DNA from: Alkalihalobacillus sp047302405
GTDB taxonomy: Bacteria > Bacillota > Bacilli > Bacillales > Bacillaceae_D
Length of the DNA: 64,000 nt
Reading direction: 5' to 3'
Assembly: GCF_047302405.1 (NCBI RefSeq)
Contig: NZ_CP154853.1
Span: 2,666,001 to 2,730,000, forward strand
The translations under genes and the position numbers were made by a program. This document shows, one piece after another, positions 54,753 through 63,495 of this stretch; within the stretch, counting starts at the first letter, position 1; each line of letters opens with the position of its first letter. The notes beneath the pieces are model-generated. The model saw only the letters and a program-made list of their open reading frames with translations. It did not search any database and was not told the DNA's origin.

Positions 54753-54822
54753 AAAACTCCTCCGTATGCTTGATATTCTGGTTGGCGAACCAAAATATAT
54801 TTTAGCACCTCGGGGGAGTTTT
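54753..54822 (-). promoter_or_regulatory. Stem that can hide the tnpA ribosome site
   Basis: On the tnpA strand AAAACTCC (54822-54815) is perfectly complementary to GGAGTTTT (54760-54753), which includes the Shine-Dalgarno sequence. The stem encloses a smaller TGGTT / AACCA hairpin. IS200 elements are known to limit transposase by such 5-prime structures. Confidence 0.6.
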
Positions 54823-54891
54823 TTTAATACCTCGCTCTAAGCTTTTTGGAACCCTAGGCCGAGCCTAGGGTTTTCATTTCCACAAAGAAAA

Positions 54892-54919
54892 AGCACACCA
54901 ACATACGAGTTGATGTGCT
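54892..54919 (-). terminator. Terminator of the double P-loop ATPase gene
   Basis: AGCACATCAAC / GTTGGTGTGCT on the minus strand with a 6-base loop, followed by TTTTTC. Confidence 0.85.
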
Positions 54920-54933
54920 GAAGTAATCTTACA

Positions 54934-56028
54934 CTATCCACCGACTATTTGGTTAATTTCTGCTAGTAATTGCTTTTGAATTTCATCGACTTTTGTAAAG
55001 TCCATTGCTTCAATATAGTATGCTTCTAAATCATCGCGAAGTGCTTTCGCTTCTGCTAAATAAGAAACGCCTTCTTTCATTTTGTCTTTGTATGGTTTCG
55101 TCGTTCTCTCGATATCCTTTGCAAACGTTTCATCGGTTCCTTCTGCAATGCATCTTGTATACATATCGATCACTTCATCTGACTCACGTTCAGGAAAATA
55201 TTCGTGCGGTGCCGTACTATCAAAGATAGCGAAGTTTTTCTCACGTACAATGACCATATCTAAACTATTAGGATCAAACCCGCAATGATACACTTCAACA
55301 GTATATCCTTTCGCTTCTCCTGCGGCTGCGATTTTCTTTAACATCGTTGATTTTCCAGAGCCAGCTCGCCCCTTAATGAAAAATCGCTTAGTGATGTCCT
55401 CTGTTAAGTTTTGAATAAAATCAACTGCCCCTTTTGGAGTCGCCGCTCCTAAGAATCGATGCTTTACTTTCGCTGACTTCTCACAAACATCTTCTCCATA
55501 AAAACGGGCAATTAGCTCTTCTGTTAGTTTATTTGCTTCAGAAAAATCCATATTGGAAATATAAATATCTTCAATATCATCATGGGCTCTCAGTGCAGCG
55601 GCGAAGGTGTCATAAGCTTTTTGGAATGTCTGAGCAATTGTTTGATTCAAAGCAAGAATGTCTCCTTTATGTGTAGCTAGCTTCTTCGAGTCCCAAGCAA
55701 CACCTAAATTGACATATTCCTCAATGACACCAGGTGCTTTCGGTTCAATCACATGTGGTGCTGTGCCATCCACGATTCCAACGAGAAACTGTGGAAGAAT
55801 GATGCCATCAATAGAATCGTTATCAGAAGCACAATGTAAATATTCAACATCGAGCCCTTTGCTCACCATTTCTTCCCCAATCGATTTCATTAACGATGAT
55901 TTTCCTGTTCCTGGACCCCCTTTTAAAATAAACAAGCGATTTAATCCCTCTAAGACAGAGTCATACAAGCTATAAAATCCCTTGGCTGTATTCCCACCTG
56001 CATAATAATTTGATACCTTTCCACGCAT
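54934..56028 (-). CDS. Tandem P-loop ATPase, PRK06851-like, function unknown
   Basis: 364 residues with two Walker A motifs: GGPGTGKSS (about 37-45) and GRAGSGKST (about 219-227). Each is followed by a similar context (ILHCASDNDS against VYHCGFDPNS, then VDGTAPHVIEP against FDSTAPHEYFP). The protein is therefore an internal duplication of one ATPase unit. It resembles the uncharacterised PRK06851 group of Bacilli and Clostridia. No signal peptide or partner gene. AGAGGTG ribosome site. The role is unknown. Confidence 0.75.
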   Translation of the reverse strand: MRGKVSNYYAGGNTAKGFYSLYDSVLEGLNRLFILKGGPGTGKSSLMKSIGEEMVSKGLDVEYLHCASDNDSIDGIILPQFLVGIVDGTAPHVIEPKAPGVIEEYVNLGVAWDSKKLATHKGDILALNQTIAQTFQKAYDTFAAALRAHDDIEDIYISNMDFSEANKLTEELIARFYGEDVCEKSAKVKHRFLGAATPKGAVDFIQNLTEDITKRFFIKGRAGSGKSTMLKKIAAAGEAKGYTVEVYHCGFDPNSLDMVIVREKNFAIFDSTAPHEYFPERESDEVIDMYTRCIAEGTDETFAKDIERTTKPYKDKMKEGVSYLAEAKALRDDLEAYYIEAMDFTKVDEIQKQLLAEINQIVGG

Positions 56029-56204
56029 CCAATCACCTCTTACCCTTTTACCTCAACATATGTAAATAATCTAACAAGGGTGATTGCCTATGATATTCGG
56101 TCGAGGCAACTGAAAAAGTCTCAACATCAGCTTTCTCTTAGAAAAATCAAAGGCTATCTATGTAAATAGTCGTTCAAAGGATCAAATTGTTTTTTTATGC
56201 TCCA

Positions 56205-56430
56205 TAACGGAGCGAGCGGAATGCCTGGAGACTCCTGCGAGAATAGTGATGGACGGGAGACCCCCGCAGCATCAGGAGGCTCCCGACTCACCCGCGGAGT
56301 ATAGCTAACTAATGTAACCATATTTTTACCGAGTAGACCGTTTTTCAATGGGCTCACTTGACGTGAGGGGGCTTTCGATTCACCGCGTAATGCGTAGGGG
56401 TATACAGAGCTGGCGGTGTAATCCAAATCA
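56205..56430 (+). repeat. Diverged interspersed repeat, copy G
   Basis: Carries GGAGACTCCTGCGAGAATAG, GGGAGACCCCCGCAG, AGGAGGCTCCCGACTCACCC and then GATTCACCGCGTAATGCGTA, the family motifs in order but with losses. Frames across it are not genes. The remaining bases of 56029-56636 hold nothing else I can support. Confidence 0.75.
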
Positions 56431-56636
56431 CCCAGACTAATTTTAACTAACAGGACTTTTTCAGTGGCCACGATTCGGGCAGTATTGGTCTATGTTTTGT
56501 TTAACGAACTTACCCATCTCTAATCAGCCTTGTATACAGCTTCTATTCGTCGGCTCTTGCCTTAGGCTAACAGTTCCCTATTGCCAAGTCTGTCGCGGAC
56601 TTTCACTGCCTAGCTATCACCCATGCCAGGCACACT

Positions 56637-56673
56637 TAAAAACCACTATAGTTTTTAAAACACTACAGTGGCT
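56637..56673 (-). terminator. Terminator of the catabolic operon
   Basis: CCACTGTAGT ... ACTATAGTGG on the minus strand followed by TTTTT, about 20 bases past the stop of the last small gene. Confidence 0.8.
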
Positions 56674-56691
56674 TCCTATTTAATGAAGATT

Positions 56692-56859
56692 CTATTTTAC
56701 GATCGGTATTAACCATAGAAAAAATTGATAACCTAAATAAATCCCTAATATTCCTAATATTCCAGAAAGAGCTGAGGGAGCTGGAATTGGCAATTTTATT
56801 AACCCAAAAACAAAACCTACTAAAGCCCCGGCTAACAAAGCTAAAAATAATTGCAACAT
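56692..56859 (-). CDS. XapX-domain small membrane protein
   Basis: 55 residues from ATG 56859 with AGGTG 6 bases upstream; the longer frame overlaps the gene before it and has no site. Two transmembrane helices (about 3-22, 31-50) around IKLPIPAPSALSGILGI, the XapX (DUF1427) mark. Such proteins are found next to transporters and catabolic genes; function unknown. Last gene of the leftward operon, 52 bases after the PEP-hydrolase-family gene. Confidence 0.8.
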   Translation of the reverse strand: MLQLFLALLAGALVGFVFGLIKLPIPAPSALSGILGILGIYLGYQFFLWLIPIVK

Positions 56860-56911
56860 TTTTTCACCTACTTTACTTTGTAAAGTATTATGAGTCCTAA
56901 CACAAAAGCCA

Positions 56912-57733
56912 TTAAATATTTTTAAACTTTTGTACCTGATTGGAAATAGCCGTTTCAGTAGGTAATCGTTCAATACTTGAAGCTCCAAAAAATCCAGAAA
57001 CCCCATCGGTTTTACTCAATACATATGCCGCATCTTCTGGTTCTGATATCGGACCGCCATGACAAAGTACAATAATATTTTCATTAACAGCTTTTCCAGC
57101 ATCATGTATTTCTTGAACGAGTTTAATAGAATCATCTAGACTCATTGCAGTTTGGGCACCTATAGCTCCTTTTGTTGTTAGGCCTACATGGGCAACGAGT
57201 ATATCAGCACCCGCTTCAGCCATCTTTTTTGCCTCTTCTTTATTAAACACATATGGAGACGTAACAAGGCCTATATTATGTGCTTTTCTAATCATTTCAA
57301 CTTCTAAATCATAACCCATCCCAGTTTCTTCAAGGTTCTGACGAAACTGACCATCACATAAACCAACTGTTGGAAAATTTTGAACACCAGCAAATCCCAT
57401 ATCCTTTAATTGCGTCAAAAACAGCTCCATGTTTCGGAAAGGGTCCGTTCCGCATACCCCTGCCAACACAGGTGTATCTTCAACAATAGTCAAAACTTCA
57501 TTTCCCATTTCGATAACTATTTGATTAGCATCCCCATAGGGCATTAAACCTGCTAACGAACCCCGTCCAGCCATACGATATCGACCAGAATTATAAATAA
57601 TGATCAAATCAATACCGCCCCTTTCTGCACTTTTGGCAGATAAACCTGTCCCAGCTCCTCCTCCAATTATTACTTCATTATTTTCAATGTTCTCACGTAA
57701 TCGCCTTAATACTTCTTCTCTTATTCTAGTCAT
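56912..57733 (-). CDS. Phosphoenolpyruvate-hydrolase-family TIM-barrel protein
   Basis: 273 residues. Recognised by IGGGAGTGLSAKSAERGG, IIIYNSGRYRMAGRGSLAGL and FPTVGLCDGQFR, the PEP_hydrolase (PF09370-type) pattern; the fold is that of the PEP mutase / isocitrate lyase superfamily or a related barrel. The name does not prove the reaction. Its ATG overlaps the UPF0261 stop by four bases, and the last codons of that gene supply AAGGAGG. The two families recur as neighbours or fusions, so they probably act on one pathway. Confidence 0.85.
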   Translation of the reverse strand: MTRIREEVLRRLRENIENNEVIIGGGAGTGLSAKSAERGGIDLIIIYNSGRYRMAGRGSLAGLMPYGDANQIVIEMGNEVLTIVEDTPVLAGVCGTDPFRNMELFLTQLKDMGFAGVQNFPTVGLCDGQFRQNLEETGMGYDLEVEMIRKAHNIGLVTSPYVFNKEEAKKMAEAGADILVAHVGLTTKGAIGAQTAMSLDDSIKLVQEIHDAGKAVNENIIVLCHGGPISEPEDAAYVLSKTDGVSGFFGASSIERLPTETAISNQVQKFKNI

Positions 57734-58953
57734 GCCTTTACCTCCTTTTTTAATAATTGTAACAATTGCTCAACAATTAAATCAGCTACTATTGGGTCAT
57801 TTATATCCTCTTCAACTTCAATAAATCGAACGTCTGGATTTAGATTTTTCTTCAAACTGTTATATAAAGACTCCCGTTGTTGGGTTCCTTCAAATGGTTG
57901 TCCTTCTCTGTCTAAAAGAGAAACACCACCTTTTGGAAATACAACGACAGAACTCTGAGGGGCTTGATTGATTTTTTGAGCAATAATTTCTCCGATTTGA
58001 ATATTCTCTTCAACCGTGGTCCTCATCAATGTCGTTGTAGGATTATGCTGATAGAAAAGGCGCTCCTTAAATTGCTCGGGAATCGTGTCACGTGGCCCGA
58101 AATTCACCATGTCTAACGCTCCAACCGAAACAACTTGTGGAATCTTCATCATAGCCGCACTTTCAAGTCGCTGTGCCCCTGCACTGAAAACTCCTCCTAC
58201 TAATTGATCAGCAAATTCTGTCGTTGTGATATCTGCAACTCCTTCAATATAGCCATCTTGAATAAGAGCTTCCATCGCATCTCCACCAGTGCCTGTCGCA
58301 TGAAAGACTAGTACGTCATAGCCTTTTGCTTCTAACTCTTTTCTTGCTTTTGTTACACAAGGAGTGGTCACTCCAAACATCGTCGTCGCAATCATCGGTT
58401 TCTTTATAACATCTACTTCTATGTCTGCCCCTTTAACCATTCCTGCCAAGGCATTGGCACCATTTTTTAAAATTTGTGCGGATAAACTATTAATACCAGC
58501 AATATCAACGACAGAAAACATCATCATTATGTCTTTCTCCCCAATATACGGACGAGTATTTCCCGAAGCAACGGTCGAGATAATCAATTTTGGAATACCA
58601 ATTGGTGATTTCTTCATAGCAGTTGCCGCTACTGTTGTACCGGCCGTACCTCCCATCCCAAAGATCCCCGCCACTTTTTGTTCATTAACTAGTTTTTGAA
58701 TGAAAGATGACGCTCCTTCTGCCATCGTAGCAACCGCTAAACCACGATCATTTTTCCTTTGAAGCTCATTAAGTGTAACTCCTCCAGCAGCGGCTACCTC
58801 TTTATTGGAAATATCAGCTTCAAAAGTAGTTTCATAGATTCCTGTATTCATTATTATCGTAGAAATACCACTCTTCTTTAAAATTGAATCAACATAACGA
58901 AATTCCGCTTCCTTTGTATCCAATGAGCCAATGATCACCACTTTTTTACTCAT
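57730..58953 (-). CDS. UPF0261 / Tm-1-like ATP-binding protein
   Basis: 407 residues from ATG 58953 (GAGGAGG 6 bases upstream, directly after the previous stop). An N-terminal Rossmann-like domain begins VVIIGSLDTKEAEF (about 4-180), with GMGGTAGTT at about 98-106; a C-terminal domain (about 190-400) carries VFHATGTGGDAMEALIQ and DMVNFGPRDTIPEQF. Homologous to the UPF0261 family and the N-terminal domain of tomato Tm-1. The bacterial function is unknown. Coupled to the PEP-hydrolase-family gene. Confidence 0.88.
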   Translation of the reverse strand: MSKKVVIIGSLDTKEAEFRYVDSILKKSGISTIIMNTGIYETTFEADISNKEVAAAGGVTLNELQRKNDRGLAVATMAEGASSFIQKLVNEQKVAGIFGMGGTAGTTVAATAMKKSPIGIPKLIISTVASGNTRPYIGEKDIMMMFSVVDIAGINSLSAQILKNGANALAGMVKGADIEVDVIKKPMIATTMFGVTTPCVTKARKELEAKGYDVLVFHATGTGGDAMEALIQDGYIEGVADITTTEFADQLVGGVFSAGAQRLESAAMMKIPQVVSVGALDMVNFGPRDTIPEQFKERLFYQHNPTTTLMRTTVEENIQIGEIIAQKINQAPQSSVVVFPKGGVSLLDREGQPFEGTQQRESLYNSLKKNLNPDVRFIEVEEDINDPIVADLIVEQLLQLLKKEVKA

Positions 58954-58963
58954 AGGTTCCTCC

Positions 58964-59869
58964 TCACGCATTTACTTTTAAAATCTTTTCAAACAACTCT
59001 TTCGTTTGGCGGATTACTTCTACTTCCCCGATTTTGTCTTGTTGATAAAAAGATGGGTAATGTGTATCGATAGTAAGAATAGCTTCTGGATCCCCTTCTG
59101 AAACTGCACTTAATATTTCCTCGTGATTAAAGTCATCTTTTCCAGCAATCGCAAAGTTATTAAAACGTCCATATGGTGTGTGTTCTGTAATGGAATTTAC
59201 TTCTCTTGAGGCCCCTTTTAAGTGAATAGACGCAATATGTCCTTTAATTGATTCATAAGCTTTAACAGTAGGATACTCACCGCTACGCCATCCATTAACA
59301 ATGTCCCAATTTAATTTTAGATTGGGATGATTTGTTTGCTTCATTAACTCTCCCAGCTCTTTACAAGAGTTTGCTAATGTTGGAGGTTCATTTTCGACTA
59401 AAATAATTTTTCCTCTTTGTTTTGCATGTTCGGCATGCCTTAACAGAACATTTGCATTATGATTGTACTCTTGCTGCTTTTCAAAAGAGGATAAAGTATC
59501 AAAATTAGCTTTTCGGTGCAACGGATAGATCCTTACATGTGGAGCATGAAAGGCTTCTGCCAAATCAAACAGACGGTTCAACTGAGATGTCATTTCAAGA
59601 TGATGACTGTCATCATAATTGTCATATTTAGGTGGCCCTGAAAAGGTACATGGATTTACAGCCCATGAACTTAACGTCGAGACTTGTAACCCATAACTCT
59701 CAACCAATTCCCGTAAATCTCTCGCTTTTTTTACTGAAATCGTATCGATGGTATCGCCATCAAGCTTAGCTCTTAACTCAACATAGTCAAAACCAAGCTC
59801 TTTTGCTGAAACAATCGCTTCTTCAAATAATTCCTTTCCAAACATATCTGTCACAACACTAAATTTCAT
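58964..59869 (-). CDS. Xylose-isomerase-like TIM-barrel (sugar isomerase/epimerase)
   Basis: 301 residues of the AP_endonuc_2 barrel family: GFDYVELRAKLDGD near the start, then metal-site strands ILVENEPP (Glu), KLNWDIVNGW (Asp), SIHLKG (His) and LTIDTHYP. Members are sugar or inositol isomerases, epimerases and dehydratases. GGGGGAGG ribosome site. It lies between the dehydrogenase and the UPF0261 gene, an arrangement suggesting oxidation of a sugar followed by isomerisation or dehydration (inference). Confidence 0.85.
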   Translation of the reverse strand: MKFSVVTDMFGKELFEEAIVSAKELGFDYVELRAKLDGDTIDTISVKKARDLRELVESYGLQVSTLSSWAVNPCTFSGPPKYDNYDDSHHLEMTSQLNRLFDLAEAFHAPHVRIYPLHRKANFDTLSSFEKQQEYNHNANVLLRHAEHAKQRGKIILVENEPPTLANSCKELGELMKQTNHPNLKLNWDIVNGWRSGEYPTVKAYESIKGHIASIHLKGASREVNSITEHTPYGRFNNFAIAGKDDFNHEEILSAVSEGDPEAILTIDTHYPSFYQQDKIGEVEVIRQTKELFEKILKVNA

Positions 59870-59887
59870 CGTGTTTTCCTCCCCCTT

Positions 59888-60970
59888 CTATAGTTCAATC
59901 CATTTGCCTGCTTTATTATTTTTGTACGCTTCAAAGATTTTGGTCAAATGCCAAGCGTCTCGTAGTGTTGCTCGTTCGACTTGCTTATTATTTAAAATCG
60001 CATGAGCAAAATGATTAACACTTTGCACCATTCCTTGAGTAAATAGGTTTTTATTATGAAGCTGCCCTAAAGAAAATTCTGGTTCCCAATGAATGGGTCC
60101 ATTTGTTGGATCATCACCAATAAAAGATGGGGCTTTCCCATAATCACCACTTCCTTTTTTCCCTTGATAATATGCTAGCCTTATTGCATTATCGATAATG
60201 ACATTTTGATGATCTCCAATGATCTCATAACGTTCATTTGGGCTTGTTTCTGACTGGGTTGATGGTAAATGCAAGCTACCTATCGCACCTGACTGAAACT
60301 TAAAGAGCGTTTGCACGTTGCCACTTGGTTGATGTTCAATAAAACACATTTCTTTCACATCTCCCAATAAATAATGCATTCCTGACATTGGATGGCATAT
60401 ATCTAAAAACCAGTGAAGCCCTTTCCGTTCACCTAGTTCTTCCTGAAATGGTGTTAACGTCAATGGATAACGGCCAGTCATAGACACCGGTTCACCAAAA
60501 TCTTGAGCTTCAATAATTTTCTTTGCACCGACAAATGATGGATAAAAATATCGTTTATTTGAAACAAGAATTTGCACGCCTGTCTTCTCTTGTAACTCTA
60601 GTAAACTTTCTGCTTCCTGAGTCGTGTACGAGATTGGCTTTTCTACCCAAATTGGCAGACCCGCCTGCATAAGATCCGGCAATATTTTCGGATAAAGTGG
60701 ATGACCATTTTTGTCAAAATTAAGGACAATAAACACAGCATCCAAATCTTCTTTTTTAATCATTTCCATGTAATCCGTATAAGCTCTTTTCGCTCCAAAT
60801 CTATTACGATAAATCTCTGCCCTTTCTAGATTTAAGTCACAAACAGCAACTAAATCTATTGGGGCATAATCAAATGTTGGATATACATTACGAAACGAAT
60901 GAGCTCCACACCCAATAAATCCCACATTAATCTTATTTGAATACTCGTAATTAAATTTAATTGTCTCCAC
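59888..60970 (-). CDS. Gfo/Idh/MocA-family oxidoreductase
   Basis: 360 residues. NAD(P)-binding VGFIGCGAHSFRNVY (about 17-31) and the EKPISYT active-site motif (about 114-120, Lys116), followed by the alpha/beta C-terminal substrate domain with HWFLDICHPMSGMHYL. The family oxidises cyclic polyols or sugars at C1 to C4. GTG start with AAGGGAG 9 bases upstream. The substrate probably enters through the importer upstream; its identity is unknown. Confidence 0.88.
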   Translation of the reverse strand: METIKFNYEYSNKINVGFIGCGAHSFRNVYPTFDYAPIDLVAVCDLNLERAEIYRNRFGAKRAYTDYMEMIKKEDLDAVFIVLNFDKNGHPLYPKILPDLMQAGLPIWVEKPISYTTQEAESLLELQEKTGVQILVSNKRYFYPSFVGAKKIIEAQDFGEPVSMTGRYPLTLTPFQEELGERKGLHWFLDICHPMSGMHYLLGDVKEMCFIEHQPSGNVQTLFKFQSGAIGSLHLPSTQSETSPNERYEIIGDHQNVIIDNAIRLAYYQGKKGSGDYGKAPSFIGDDPTNGPIHWEPEFSLGQLHNKNLFTQGMVQSVNHFAHAILNNKQVERATLRDAWHLTKIFEAYKNNKAGKWIEL

Positions 60971-60990
60971 TTACCATTTCTCCCTTCCTA

Positions 60991-61362
60991 TCATTCCCCA
61001 ATTGTTTGTCTGTCAGGTGCTGAATAAACAATGATCATACGACAAGGTTCCCAGCTCGTAACCGTCGCGTTATGTGGCACATTTCTAGGTATTCTAAGCA
61101 TCATTCCTGGTTTTAAGTGATAACTTTCATCCCCTAGTGTATGGTCACATTCTCCCGATAAAACGAAAATTAATTCTTCGCAGTTCGGGTGTATATGTCT
61201 AGGATTAGAAGTACCAGCATTGATATAAACCATCCCAAATGTCATTTCACTATTCGGATCAATTTCTTGACCACAAAGCCATTGAATACCTCCCCAATCC
61301 ATTGGAAGCAAATGCTTTTCTTCATTTAAATCTGTTATTGTAACTTGTGTTTTCTCAGTCAT
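60991..61362 (-). CDS. Small single-domain cupin
   Basis: 123 residues, one cupin barrel. Metal ligands: His-x-His in PRHIHPNCEE with Glu, and the second motif PRNVPHNA. Small cupins of this type in sugar operons are often isomerases/epimerases or ligand binders. GAGGAG ribosome site. First gene after the transporter genes, preceded by a cre-like site, so it may start a separate transcript. Confidence 0.85.
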   Translation of the reverse strand: MTEKTQVTITDLNEEKHLLPMDWGGIQWLCGQEIDPNSEMTFGMVYINAGTSNPRHIHPNCEELIFVLSGECDHTLGDESYHLKPGMMLRIPRNVPHNATVTSWEPCRMIIVYSAPDRQTIGE

Positions 61363-61457
61363 AAAGCTCTCCTCTTTTCCATGTAAAAATTTGAATACAA
61401 CTTTCTTTCACTACAGTAGTAATAAGAGACTTTTAAAAAAGTTTTGTTGAATTTAAT

Positions 61458-61471
61458 TCTAAACGCTTACA
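61458..61471 (-). promoter_or_regulatory. cre-like site before the cupin gene
   Basis: TCTAAACGCTTACA matches the CcpA cre consensus in 13 of 14 positions. It lies about 95 bases upstream of the cupin start, in the gap after the permease gene. Carbon catabolite control or a LacI-type regulator is inferred. Confidence 0.55.
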
Positions 61472-61546
61472 CTTTTTAAACAAGGTGGCATTTCAATGAT
61501 AAAAGTGGGGAAAAAGTAGATGACTTTTACATTATTTAAATGACCA

Positions 61547-62383
61547 TCATTTACTAGCTCCACTTGACATCCCATCAACAAATGAGCGTTGGAAAATTAA
61601 ATAGATAATAATACTAGGAATCATACTTATAACTGTCCCTCCAAAAATTAATGCATAGTTGGTCGCCATTTCACCTTGAAAGGAATACAACCCAAGGGAA
61701 ATGGTATAATTTTCTTGTGACATCAACAGCACGAGAGGAAGTAAAAAGTCATTCCATATATTCATAAAAGTGAAAATTAATAGTGCGACTAATCCTGGTT
61801 TCGCAAGTGGCAGCATAATTTTCCAATAAGTTCTCCATTCTCCCGCTCCATCAATCATCGACGATTCACGCAATTCTTTTGGAACATCACGAAATGTATT
61901 TCGCATTAAAAAGATTGAAAAAGGTAGTGCAAGCCCAGCTGAAACAAGCGTAAGACCTGTCAGTGTATCCACTAACCCCATGCTTCGTAAATGATAAAAT
62001 ATTGGAATGATAATCGCTTGAACAGGAAGAGCCATTCCAAGTAATATCAAATAAAAAACTAAATTGTTGCCTCGAAAAGATAATTGTGCAAAAGCATATC
62101 CTGCTGGACAAGCAACAAGTGCTACTAAGACCATTCCTCCAATTGTCACAAATGCACTATTTAAAAAATATTGTTGGAAATTTCCGACATTCCAAGCACT
62201 TATAATGTTGTCAAAACTCCAAGTTTTCGGGAGAGCAAACGGACTTGAGAAAATTTCCATATTAGTTTTAAAACTAGCTAATACCGCGTAAATGATTGGA
62301 GTAATCATAAAAAGCAATAGAACAGATAAAGAAATAACTATAGCCTTCTGTCCAGAAACTCTTTTTTTCGCTAGGTTGGCCAC
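61547..62383 (-). CDS. Sugar ABC transporter permease (MalG/UgpE type)
   Basis: 278 residues, six helices; EAA loop RESSMIDGAGEWRTYWK at about 175. GTG start two bases after the partner permease stop, with a weak AAAGGA site inside that gene's last codons, so translation is coupled. Class CUT1 carbohydrate importer; ligand unknown. Confidence 0.9.
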   Translation of the reverse strand: MANLAKKRVSGQKAIVISLSVLLLFMITPIIYAVLASFKTNMEIFSSPFALPKTWSFDNIISAWNVGNFQQYFLNSAFVTIGGMVLVALVACPAGYAFAQLSFRGNNLVFYLILLGMALPVQAIIIPIFYHLRSMGLVDTLTGLTLVSAGLALPFSIFLMRNTFRDVPKELRESSMIDGAGEWRTYWKIMLPLAKPGLVALLIFTFMNIWNDFLLPLVLLMSQENYTISLGLYSFQGEMATNYALIFGGTVISMIPSIIIYLIFQRSFVDGMSSGASK

Positions 62384-62385
62384 TT

Positions 62386-63318
62386 TTACTCAGTCCTTTC
62401 TCGGTAGTAGTTAAACGCAATGGTAAACGTAATAATAATAATTCCAAGCACAACACTCTGTGCGGCTGCATAGCTTACTTGATTCATACTAAATGCACTT
62501 TTATATACATATGTCGAAACTACTTCGCTCATATAGAATGGACCACCTTGAGTCATAATCCAAATAAGAGCAAATCCTTTTAATGCATGAATAATAACCA
62601 TGCTTACAACAACATTCATTGTATTTCTCAAACTAGGAACCGTAATATACCAAAACTTTCGAATCGGGCCAGCACCATCAATATCTGCCGCTTCATACAT
62701 TTGTGTGTCAATACTTTGTAATCCGGCTAAAAACAAAATCATATACAACCCGTAGAAAGCCCATGTACTTGCAATCACCAAAGCTGGAATGACTAACATT
62801 GGCTCCCCTAACCAGTTACGTGCAAGAAATTCTAAACCTGTTGCTCTTAAAAACGTATTGATTGGTCCCATTGTTGGATCATAGATTTTCGACCATAAGA
62901 CGCCAACTACCGCTAACGAGAGAACACTTGGTAAATAAAAAGCAGCCCTAAAAAAAGTTCGTCCTTTTTTCACTTTACTAATTAACACTGATAAAAGAAG
63001 CGTTGGCAAAACCATTAACAGCAAACTAAGCACTACCCACAACAAATTATGACCTAACGCTCGTAAAAAAAGGGAATCTTGCATAAGAGCAGCATAGTTT
63101 TCTAACCCTACAAAGTTCATGGAAGTAGAAGCACCATTCCAATCAAACAAACTATAACGAACTGCATCTAACATTGGGTAAGCCATGAATACAATGTACA
63201 AAAGCAGTGCAGGTGCCAAAAAGGAAACGACTACCATATTCTTTTTAAACGCACTAATCTTCTTTGTTCTTCTCTTCTGTTTTTCTAGCTGTGAAGTTAC
63301 ACTAACAGATACACTCAT
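62386..63318 (-). CDS. Sugar ABC transporter permease (MalF/UgpA type)
   Basis: 310 residues, six helices after a basic N-terminus (EKQKRRTKKISAFKKN); EAA loop YEAADIDGAGPIRKFWY at about 210. GGAGGGGG ribosome site. It follows the binding-protein gene after a stem-loop gap of 177 bases. Confidence 0.9.
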   Translation of the reverse strand: MSVSVSVTSQLEKQKRRTKKISAFKKNMVVVSFLAPALLLYIVFMAYPMLDAVRYSLFDWNGASTSMNFVGLENYAALMQDSLFLRALGHNLLWVVLSLLLMVLPTLLLSVLISKVKKGRTFFRAAFYLPSVLSLAVVGVLWSKIYDPTMGPINTFLRATGLEFLARNWLGEPMLVIPALVIASTWAFYGLYMILFLAGLQSIDTQMYEAADIDGAGPIRKFWYITVPSLRNTMNVVVSMVIIHALKGFALIWIMTQGGPFYMSEVVSTYVYKSAFSMNQVSYAAAQSVVLGIIIITFTIAFNYYRERTE

Positions 63319-63434
63319 TTGTCCCCCTCCATTAACAAAAAATTCCGAAAAATAAACTTCTAACGATTCATTATTCCTTCCTTAAATTAAGAAAGTGTGT
63401 AAAGACTAGATTAAGTGTAGATAAGAATTTGATA

Positions 63435-63461
63435 ATAGTGATGCTGAAAAATCATCACTAT
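63435..63461 (-). promoter_or_regulatory. Intercistronic stem-loop after the binding-protein gene
   Basis: ATAGTGATG / CATCACTAT with a 9-base loop and no T-run. It occupies the same place, between binding protein and permease, as the stem-loop after ganS. Confidence 0.6.
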
Positions 63462-63495
63462 CACCAAATGATTTCATCTTAGTTAATTAACAGCG

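Larger units (their letters stand above)
54130..54880 (-). mobile_element. IS200-type insertion sequence (IS200/IS605 family)
   Basis: About 750 bp containing only a Y1 transposase gene, as in the IS200 group. The ends are given by subterminal hairpins, not inverted repeats: AAACCACCCG/CGGGTGGTTT at 54138-54163 on the transposase 3-prime side and AACCCTAGG/CCTAGGGTT at 54850-54872 on the 5-prime side. The second probably acts as a terminator shielding the gene from outside transcription. It sits between the galM terminator and the terminator of the ATPase gene, so it interrupts neither. Exact ends are not certain. Confidence 0.8.

Noticed and set aside
54130..54880. IS605 with tnpB or an omega RNA
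   Set aside because: No second gene fits between the hairpins; the element is the tnpA-only IS200 type.
56154..56471. 105-codon leftward frame
   Set aside because: Runs through repeat copy G; low-complexity, no start signal.
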